DNA of 64,000 nucleotides from Marsupella aquatica. Taxonomy: Eukaryota > Marchantiophyta. This document shows, one piece after another, positions 55,919 through 64,000 of this stretch. Under the pieces are notes generated by a model. The model was not told where the DNA came from, made no database searches, and saw nothing but the letters and a program-made list of their open reading frames with translations. Both the position numbers and the translations under genes were made by a program. The first letter of the stretch is position 1. Every line of letters begins with the position of its first letter. The DNA lies in NCBI GenBank assembly GCA_973895155.1, contig OZ316897.1, positions 20,646,001 through 20,710,000 of the forward strand. Direction: 5' to 3'.

Positions 55919-57560
55919 CTCCTGCTTCGCGAGGTCATGTACTAATAATCGACTATAACCACGGGGCCACTAATGCTACTAACTAGAGACTAGATCTCAC
56001 CAAATCTGCTTCTGTTTCTGAAGCAGCACCTTGTAGTTGTCCCAGATCGCACATGAGATCGAAGACGCATGCCACTTCTGTGTCCTCTCCTCTTCATCAG
56101 CATCAGCATCATTTCCACATCATGCTATTTTGCTGTGTGGCCATCAATCAAGAAATGTGACGAGAGTAAAGACCTATTACAAGCAAACTCGACCATTCCC
56201 TCCGAGAACACGTTTCCCTCTTCTTATTTCTCATGCACCGCCCGGTAGTGTACCGTATGTAGATTAGATTACAGACCCTCGCTGATAGTACACATGAATT
56301 CATTTCAAAACCAACGGGCTCAACATCAATGAAAAGGAATGGAGAAAAAGAGAGAGATTCAACTTCGCGAGGCTCAAAAGGAAATGAAAGGAGAGAAGAG
56401 AAGAGAGAGTAACTTCAGATGCAAGAAAAGAAACGACAGACACCGCGACAAATTGTGGCTAGCAGTCACCAATCTGAGCTGGAACCATTACGAGAATCAT
56501 CACAAAGAGTCCCTCCTCTGCCCAGACCTAAAACACGTACCAGCTCAAAAAGTACATCTCAACTAACGAACGGTATCACCGTCAGTGCCGTAAGACAAGA
56601 CCTGGACGAGGCTCACCTAAAAGAAGGAGACGACGATCGAAGACGATGACAACTCCATCATTCCTGTTCTCCCCGTAGTTGATCGATCCGTTCATAAACC
56701 TGAGCCTGCTGACCCCCGGCACACTCCTCCCCTCCTCCAACATTCATTCATTCACTCACAGACTCATTCACACACACTCAACCCCGTTCACTCGTTCATC
56801 CGTTCATTCAGCCGTCATCGACGCTCATCATCCGTCAAGCATACATTATTGGATCGGATCTATCTCGCGTCTCCGTCCTCGCTGCTCCTCCACTTCCCTC
56901 CTCGTCCACCACCCCTGACGCTATCGCGCAAGTTTACGACAGTCTCGGTTCCCCAACAAAATCACGATCGCAAACTATTTCCTGCCTGATTCTCCAAAAG
57001 TCTGGCACCCGTACACTGTAGAAACCAACCGCGACCTCTTCAAGCCTAGAAACCAATCGTGACCACCTCTTTCCGTGTACAAAACCTGTCTGAGAAGAAA
57101 TCAACCATACCTCTTTCCACCTCGTGTATCCGTTCCTCGCCCGGCCACAGCGACAAGGAGTCCAGATTGGAGAGCGGAGAGGGATGAATCGATTTGGGAT
57201 GATCGCGTCACTCTTACAGAAGGCTGGTGGTGGTGCTCCTGCTGCTCCTCCGAGGTCGTCAAAGAGCCAGAAACGCGGATTCGTGACCCGATCGTCGCTC
57301 CCACCACCGCGATGCAAACTAGTCGAAGAGATTACTTGACCACCGGACGGATTGCGAGAGAAAGAGAAAGACGTGGAGGAGAACGAGGAGGAGGACGACG
57401 ACGACGAAGAGGCCCGAAGAGGAAGAAAGTCGGTCGGTCAGTCTCGACGGACTGTCTGTGTCGCTCGTTACTCGTTACTACTTACTACTGTACAACAGAC
57501 TTAAGTGGCCAAGCAGTAGTAGTGGCCCAGAATGGGGGAATTGGGGACCCCCAACCTCAC
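55919..57560 (-). promoter_or_regulatory. Upstream region of the auxilin-like gene
   Basis: Read on the minus strand, 57340-57440 is strongly C/T-rich (CTCTTCGTCGTCGTCGTCCT and TCTTTCTCTTTCTCTCGC), like an untranslated first exon. A 5' intron between there and 55.95 kb is possible. 56690-56840 has CATTCATTCA/CACTCA microsatellite DNA. Overlapping open frames on both strands at 56934-57767 (up to 230 codons) look like composition effects. No TATA box assigned. Confidence 0.35.
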
Positions 57561-57589
57561 GTTTGTCTTGCGGTCTCCATGGAAGCGGC

Positions 57590-57625
57590 CCGACCCGACC
57601 CGACCCGACCCACCCCCCGCACGCC
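57590..57625. repeat. (CCCGA)n microsatellite
   Basis: Five consecutive CCCGA-type pentamers followed by a C-rich run, in the GC-rich patch upstream of the auxilin-like gene. Confidence 0.9.
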
Positions 57626-57872
57626 CCGCCGTTCCCGGCCCTGCCCACTCAAGCCAGAACGTGCACCCTCATTAAAATCGGCGTCAGGCCCCAATTGTCT
57701 CCCCCAATTGTCTCCATTATGTTGGGAGGTCTCAAGGTGGGATTGCTGTATTTGGGGGTCTTCATGACTGTAGCTTGGCTATGATGTACGGCCCCGATTT
57801 TAGGTCCATGGTCCATGTCTTGCAACCTGCACCCGCCCCATAAGCTTTGTCCCATCCCACCCCACCCCCTTA

Positions 57873-58528
57873 AAAGTATAGGGTAATGACGCTTGGTCTT
57901 GGGTTACTGGTCTGTAACCCTATGACCAGAAAATGAGAAAATACTGACCAGCGATAGCCGGGAAGTTTTTCTGAACTTCGTGGGAACAGGTTTCAGACAC
58001 TAACCCCAACCCAAGCTATCATTATCATATGTAATACCTATCCGGAAAAAAAATTACCGGCAACATTTTTTGGGTATAGGGTTATGGAAATGGTGGCACT
58101 TAATAAAAAAGGTTACACACCGGTAACCTTGCTTCCTAAGAGGAATTACGGTGTGTTAGAGCATTTGCACCTGGCCAGCATAAAACGGGCGGCCAACAGT
58201 GAGTTAGATGGTTCAGCTAGGAAATCCATTTTCTAATTTCCCCACCTCAAAAAGTATAGGGTAATGAGAGCTTGGTATGGGGTTACTAGTCTGTAACCTG
58301 TGACCAAAAAGAGAGGAAATGCTGACCGATGACAATACGTCAGAAAGTTTTTCTGAGCTTTGTGAGAATAGGTTTCAAACAGTAACCCCAGCCCAGTCAT
58401 TATCATATGTAATACTTGTCTGGAAAAAATTAGCGGGCAAGATTTTCTGGGCACAAGATTATGGAATAGTGGCACCTGGTAGAAAAGGTTACACAACAAT
58501 AACCTTTCTTCTTGACAAGAATTACGGT
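57873..58528. repeat. Two direct copies of a 280-bp unit, spacing 378 bp
   Basis: AAAGTATAGGGTAATGA starts at 57873 and 58251. The copies align to 58156 and 58528 through CATTATCATATGTAATAC, GTTTTTCTGA and GAATTACGGT. Each contains short palindromes: GGTTACTGGTCTGTAACC near the start and GGTTACACACCGGTAACC near the end. The 94-bp spacer is unique. Noncoding; perhaps a duplicated MITE. Confidence 0.85.
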
Positions 58529-58529
58529 T

Positions 58530-59290
58530 GAGCCAATGCCCTGGCCATGGCTAAATTTGCCCCTGCTGACCTATCCCTACCCTCCAGTTGCGGCTGTGAC
58601 TTTGTTTGTCATTGGACTACCTTTCAGTATGGATGGTGAAATTGGAGGTAGGGCCATGGATGCAACAACTAGCAGGAGGTGAGTTGTGCAATACATTTGT
58701 TGTACATTGTCAGTTTGAGACATAGGAAGATCTTGTATTGTAGAGACTCGGAATGACTCACGAGCGAGTGCGATAAAGTTCTCACGAGTTCTCGTGAGCC
58801 TCCACTGAGATGAACCACGTAAGAGGTGTCTACCAGTTCTGTGTTGAATGTTCATGGGGTTGCCATTGTGGATGTTGTCTTTGCTCAACAGCCAAACCTC
58901 CCCAGACCATAGAGAAAGAGGTGTATGAAATTAAAATTTATGTGCCACCTGGGAAATTTGACAGCCCACCCAAAATCCCCCCAAGCTGACCTTCATGCTT
59001 AAAATAGTGTGCTCATACTTTCAAATTGATCTTTATTGTGTGCAAATCAAGTCACTTCTATTGTCGATCCAAATGGAGGTCTGAAAGGCAGGTTGGTTTG
59101 GGTACCACCACTCTTGCTAAAACTGACGGTCACCAACTTGGATTTAGCCATTTGCAAACATATGATTTAGCCATCCCCAAACATTTGCAAATACATGGTA
59201 CTAGTGGGGATGTGATAGTCAAATTTTCTGTTCATTTGGTTTGTTTGGCAATCAATCTAGAGGCCAAAATGGAGCGCCAGTGAAGATTCT
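58530..59290. other. Intergenic DNA, no gene seen
   Basis: No recognisable coding sequence. The open frames at 58577-58888 (-) and 59026-59283 (+) have no family signature. Confidence 0.45.
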
Positions 59291-59546
59291 CTTAAACTGC
59301 CACTAGCCATATAAAAGAGTGAAGTTTCCAATACTTCTCCCGTTTTCACATTACACTCTTTCTTCTTCTCTACCATGCCCTTTTGCTCCACAATTTGAGA
59401 AAAAAGGGTACCATTTTGCTCCACAATATAAGGAAAAGGGTACTAATGGTGAGACATGCCATTTTGCTCCAGAATTTGAGAAAATGATAGTATTTATGGT
59501 GAAACCTGGTAGATGCAAGTTTTGTTAGGGCTAGTGGTGGTTTAAG
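59291..59546 (-). mobile_element. MITE with 18-bp terminal inverted repeats, flanked by TTAA
   Basis: CTTAAACTGCCACTAGCC (59291-59308) and GGCTAGTGGTGGTTTAAG (59529-59546) are inverted repeats with two mismatches, each carrying TTAA at its outer edge, as in a TTAA target-site duplication. Internally CCATTTTGCTCCA(C/G)AAT is tandemly repeated three times. 256 bp, no protein. Related copies lie at 17607, 18420, 25621 and 61990. Confidence 0.75.
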
Positions 59547-61740
59547 TGTGTAAAGCTGGAGTCAGGCCCTGGAAATGCAAGATTAAGATTGTAAACCCCA
59601 ATCTCCCAGGGCAAGAGACAAGATAGCTGCTATGTTCAGGGATGAGCATGCTATTTAATAGTATATATATTCTCAGTTGTCCCTATCTTCAGGATGACCC
59701 TTGTAATGGGATTCAAGGGTGCATGTCACCTGCTAAATTCCTTGATAACGCTGAGCCTCAAGGGCCAGATACCTCTCATTTTCTTAATGAATTTGACATC
59801 CAAAGTCAGACCCAATACCTCCAATACTTTTGGCCAACCTTTACTAACGGACCATGGCTGTATAGGGATCTGTGTATCCACGAAAGTACTGTACAAGTAA
59901 ATGTGAAAAATCCATTTGAATAGTATGCAGATTTAGACGAAATACTTTTAAAATGGTGAATCCCACCAAAAATCAAATGCAAGTTACATGCAAGGGAAAT
60001 CCCACGACCATAAGGTTTGACAATGAGCTCAGATGGGCTAAAACATGACTTTTCACTTAGACAACGCATCTTGGCATATAGGCTCACATTTGTGGGTTTC
60101 AAAATGCTTAGTCAATCATACGCGTGAGCCCTAGGGTCAAACGTTGTAGTCAATCTGAGAATCAAGTTCTACATGTAAGAGACAAATAAATAAATCTAAC
60201 AATGCTCTAAAAACAGGGAAATGATAAATTCACCTCACAAATTTAAGCTCCTCAACTCGCATCGCGTGACTAGATGCTGGATGGACCATCCATCGAACCA
60301 TCTTAGAACACTTCTAAATTTGAATAACAAAATAAATTAATTAAAATGTATTCACTTTTCGGGTCTAGTGTCCCTAGGGCAACTTAATCCTAGCAGTGCC
60401 TGCAAGGTATCCACGTTGCATTTTAGGTATCAAACACAAACGAACCTACTTAATATAGCACTAAAAGGATGGTTCCTGTCTGCACCATCCCATAATAATG
60501 CTCTTTCCTTGTTTATGACATATTATATTATATCAGTATCATTATAATGACAATAAAACGAATGTAATGCTCTTCTTCGATTTATTTACTTCATTCATAA
60601 TTTCAGAACGGTTTTAATTCAAAAGGTAACTTAGGTGACCATATCTAACTGCTAAATAGCTAAACCAGAACCTACAGTAGAGTTGGGGTCTACTGTAGGC
60701 TTCTAGATTAAAATCTCTAGACTAAACCCCTATGGCCCCACCAATTGATTTCCATGGAAAAAGGATGAGATACTATATATCTACAAAATTTGTCATCATG
60801 TTTATTCACATTCAAAAAATGGGCATTCAAGCTAGTAATCACAAAGCCCGGATGAACCCAGGGGTTTGCTGTGAACACCAGATCAATTCCTAAGTTGGGA
60901 TGGATTGACATAGAATGTCCAAAATACTCACATAGCAACTTTTACAGTATTGATTAACATGCAACTTGTAAACTCCCTCCTTACTGTGTGTAGTAGGTTT
61001 CACTTAGTTACTCGTTATGAAGTCATTGCTCATGCCCCAAACTGCTTAGTGTATCATCCACAAAAGTGAAAAGTCAAAATTTCTCAAAAGTGGTAATTAG
61101 TTGCTCATGTCCAAACCAAAGGAAATTATTGTCAATGGTGAACTGTCCGTTGGATTTTGGTTGAAAATATTTTATTGTCTTCCCGCACTCATTGGAAAAG
61201 GGGCGAATGCTCTCAGAGAAATCTCAAAATTTTCCACGAGTAATAGACTGGACATCATAGAACATGCTGACAAAATTTTAGTTTCTACTAGATCCAAAAG
61301 TTATCCAAATAAATACACAAGCCTACCAAAAGCCAAGAGTCTAGAGCTACATCACAAAAATCATTTGGTTATTTTGATGTTTATTTAATGCAGAACAGAA
61401 TAGGTCCATCTCTGCTTTGATTTGTAGTTGGCCAAGTCCAATTTCTTTGTAGTAACTGTTTTTGGTCTATGACTATAGGTAGATTCTCTTCCAGGGGCTT
61501 CCCCTTGTGGAGTTTGGCCCTCTTGTTTTGCCTTGTCTTGCTTGTGACCCCCATTTGTTGGCTTCACAGGGGTTAAATGTCAGAATAAAAAATGAGGTCA
61601 TGAGTCAAGATCACAAACTTTAAGATATTATATTTTAGAAATATAAGCTGTCTACCCTAAACAGTGTTCATTGCAGCAACGCCACAAATGAGGTTCAGGC
61701 TTCAAGCACCACTAGGGTTTCTCATATATAAAAAAAAAAA
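59547..61740. other. AT-rich intergenic DNA, no gene seen
   Basis: Nothing recognisable on either strand; only short open frames without motifs or sustained codon bias. Confidence 0.5.
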
Positions 61741-61744
61741 CTGG

Positions 61745-61980
61745 CACCTCATGGGGCACTTAGGAGGACCCTAAGAGGGTACAACTGGGCAAGTTATGTT
61801 TTTGGGTACTGAAAAATGAGTGGGGTCGCGGCATAATGTATGCTATTGTGTTTCCTGCAAAACCAGGGCCTCTTACGGTTCCAGGCCTGACTAGTCGGGC
61901 CTCACAATCAGTGCCCGACCAGTCATGACCTTTGTCCTGAACAATAACAGTCCCGGGCGCAATCAAAGCAGAAAAATGGG
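61745..61980 (-). repeat. Inverted copy of the dispersed repeat at 1548-1805
   Basis: The reverse complement follows 1548-1805 in order: CCATTTTTCTGCTTTGATTG, GACTGGTCGGGCACTGATTG, CCCCACTCATTTTTCAGTAC, TTGTACCCTCTTAGG. The two copies lie about 60 kb apart in opposite orientation. Confidence 0.8.
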
Positions 61981-61989
61981 GCATATTCT

Positions 61990-62130
61990 ATCCACAATAT
62001 TTCACCATTATAAGAGTTCTTCCGTGAAATTGTGGAGAAGAGTAGGCTAGCATAGTGAGAGGAGTGTCTACAATGTGAAAGGGGGGAAGTTTTGTACAAT
62101 TCTCCCTTTACATAGGTTAGTGGAGGTTTC
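61990..62130 (+). mobile_element. Copy of the TTAA-flanked small element family
   Basis: ATATTTCACCATTATAAGAG, AAATTGTGGAGAAGAG, TGTGAAAGGGGGGAAG, CTCCCTTTACATAGGTTAGTGG match the order of 18420-18560. It abuts the dispersed repeat at 61745-61980. Confidence 0.6.
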
Positions 62131-62576
62131 ATGAGCCTACCAGCTATGGCACGAATTCCCATTCCAGAGTGGGATTCTCAGGTTTAGGTTTTGGCAGTTG
62201 TTCGTGAGGACGAGAGTGCTGATTCGAAAGCTGTAGGTCCTGTCTTGCACTCAGGCCGGACCATGCGCAGCCAAAAGGCCGAATTCGAACGAGCTTGCCC
62301 AAAAGGACATTCACGTTCTTATTGCTCCATCATTCTGCGAATTGGCACAGTAGAACCGTCGTGTTCAGTAGACAAAACTAGAGTTTCGGTGAACTTGGAC
62401 CAATTGCTTGCTTCCTAAATGGATACTGTACACGTTTGCCCTTTCTAGCATGTGATTGTTGTTTGGCGCGAACTGTTCCCGCTTTAGATGAACTTTTTCA
62501 TTGCGTTCTGCATTCGCAGGAACATTGTTTGATCTCTGTTTATGCAGCACCGTCTGTGACACTGCACAACTCGCAA

Positions 62577-62841
62577 GGTAATGTTTCCTTTGGTTTGCGG
62601 CACCGTCTGTCACACTGCAGCCTCGTTGATTTTGTTCAGGTTGGTTGGTCTGAGTGTTCTCAGCATCTTAATATCGTCACTTCTGGAAGGTTTGGCGGTA
62701 GAATGAGAGTCCTCCAACATTTTGGCTGTGCTGATTCCCGGAGCTGGCTCTCGCAAATTGTTTTTCCCTGTATTGATGTAAGTGGTCAGAGCTTTTGGAG
62801 AGTGGCTCATGGTTTTTACGGTGTGTCAATGTTTGCAGAAC
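62577..62841 (+). promoter_or_regulatory. Possible leader intron of the F-box gene
   Basis: A donor CGCAAG/GTAATG at 62576/62577 and an acceptor TTTGCAG at about 62833-62839, immediately before the ATG at 62842, would remove a leader intron. A short duplicated phrase (CACCGTCTGT(G/C)ACACTGCA) lies at about 62549 and 62603. Inference from splice words only. Confidence 0.3.
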
Positions 62842-64000
62842 ATGAGGGATGATAGCGTGTGGAGTCAGCTCTCGGCTGAGCTGTTGTAGCGAGTTCTGTC
62901 CTTCTTGCCGGTGCCTGTCCTTTGCAGATTTCGCATCGTCTGCAAGATGTGGAATTCGCTCATATGCTTGCCAGCATTTGGCAAAATGTGTATCCAAAAC
63001 GCGAGTGAAGGTGCGAATCCAGGAGCATTCTTTGTTCTTGATGTTCACCGTCCAACCGCTACTGTGTTACCCATTAACGGTGTGAGCATGGTCGACCTAA
63101 ATGCAAAGCGGTGGTACAATTTGCATCAATTACCTGCGGGACTTGACTATACTGTGCCGACTATGGATGGAGGTTTGGTTTGCAAATGGGTAAACCCATT
63201 GACAATGGAACAACGTCGAGAGTCGATGTCGATGCGCCTATTGAGACAAACACTGCGTCAGACACTTATTGTTTGCAACCTTTGTGGTGGATCACTGAAA
63301 GTACTCCCAGCTCCACCTCTGCATGACATCGATATTCAAACGATGAAGTTACAACTGGTTGTGATGTCGAACACTTACAAGATTTTCCTTTCAAACCTGA
63401 GGAGTCCTGTTGACTCAGCCAGAGCACGTCGGACAATGACTCGTGTTGGCTCACTCAGAGAACCTTGGATGTGTGTTTATGAGTCTTCAGCTAATCGATG
63501 GCGAATTTTGTCAAGTCCACCAACACCACGGAACGAATTGGATCTTCATGTACGCAGTGTCATGTTTCAAGGTTTATATGTTCTACTTTACAGCTCAGCT
63601 GGTTCCGTCGATCGGCTCTACAGTTACAATTACCTGAAGGATGCGTGGGAAGACACGCGCGTGCAATTTTCGCAGGGGGAGGTTAGCTCACATTGGTCCT
63701 TTGATCTGGTGGTGAGCGACAACCGCTTGTTTCTAGTGGCCCGACAGTCGGTACTAGACGAACCGTTGTCAGAGGTCATAATGACTCGACTTGGGTGGAA
63801 TGATTCGGCAGTGGACATAAGTGAGATTCTGCTTGCAGAAAAAGTGTGCAGGACTGTGGTTCAGATGGGATATGCAGAAGTGCGTAGAAATGTTGGCACT
63901 GACTCGGCCCAAGCGGACCCTGATTTGTTGACATTGCGGGCATTCGGCTGTGATAAATCCATTTTGCTGATGTGCTTAGAAACCGGGAAGATTATGCTGT
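62842..64000 (+). CDS. F-box/kelch-like protein, partial, with in-frame TAG in the F box
   Basis: From ATG 62842 the frame stays open to the window end (386 codons) apart from one TAG at 62887-62889 (codon 16). Around it stands a good F box: WSQLSAELL, stop, RVLSFLPVPVLCRFRIVCKM, WNSLICL. Downstream are kelch-like blade traces: aromatic/Gly-rich strands, FVLDVHRPTATVLP, WYNLHQLPAG, VYESSANRWRILSSPP, LYSYNYLKDAWEDTRVQF. Such proteins select substrates for SCF ubiquitin ligases through SKP1 (F box) and the propeller. The normal residue at the stop is usually Glu (GAG to TAG). Options: a pseudogene; translation from Met at 62947, which would lose half the F box; or an exon starting just after TGTTGTAG, which could serve as a splice acceptor, with the true start upstream. 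The 3' end lies beyond the window. Confidence 0.7.

Noticed and set aside
57075-57767. 230-codon plus-strand frame and 127-codon minus-strand frame upstream of the auxilin-like gene
   Set aside because: Both lie in GC-rich, microsatellite-containing DNA; composition is Arg/Pro/Ser-rich and nothing resembles a known domain. More likely leader/promoter DNA.

Overview
The window looks like nuclear DNA of a complex-thalloid liverwort (Marchantia or a close relative). Three observations support this. First, an uninterrupted cytochrome b5-fused front-end desaturase reads very like the liverwort delta-6 enzymes. Second, there is a tandem family of alpha/beta-hydrolase - NB-ARC - LRR genes (the HNL class), an architecture reported from liverworts. 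Third, the genes are split by GT-AG introns and separated by long, AT-rich, repeat-filled intergenic DNA. A run of exactly 100 N at 28160-28259 is an assembly gap.

Layout: 0-2.7 kb holds small satellites and a dispersed repeat. 2.77-4.25 kb (+) is the desaturase. 4.9-7.0 kb (+) is the wreck of a first HNL gene (copy A). 7.3-9.5 kb is tandem repeats. 10.6-14.6 kb (-) is an eight-exon RRM-protein gene whose 5' leader may reach 17.5 kb. 17.6-19.8 kb is small non-autonomous elements. 19.8-21.2 kb (+) is an HNL promoter fused straight to the LRR exon (copy D). 22.2-22.5 kb is an F-box fragment. 23-28 kb is repeats, including telomere-like DNA. 28.26-34.46 kb (+) is HNL copy B, frame-broken and cut at its 3' end. 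34.5-41.3 kb is mobile-element debris with a fold-back element and a LINE fragment. 41.3-48.04 kb (+) is HNL copy C, which can be read as an intact five-exon gene of 1269 codons. 48.5-48.9 kb is a SINE with target-site duplication. 52.7-55.9 kb (-) is an intronless auxilin-like J-domain gene. 57.8-62 kb is repeats, and 62.8 kb to the end (+) is an F-box/kelch-like gene that runs out of the window.

The four HNL copies lie in the same orientation and share promoter, leader, intron and 3' flanking sequence, so they are segmental duplicates. They show several modes of decay: deletion through the P-loop, promoter-to-LRR fusion, single-base frameshifts and 3' replacement. LRR copy number also differs between them. 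In copy C an N-terminal hydrolase-like domain (GHSFGG nucleophile elbow) is joined to a nucleotide-binding switch and a leucine-rich sensor, which suggests an intracellular immune receptor. The desaturase, RRM and auxilin-like genes look like ordinary single-copy neighbours with no evident functional tie to the cluster.
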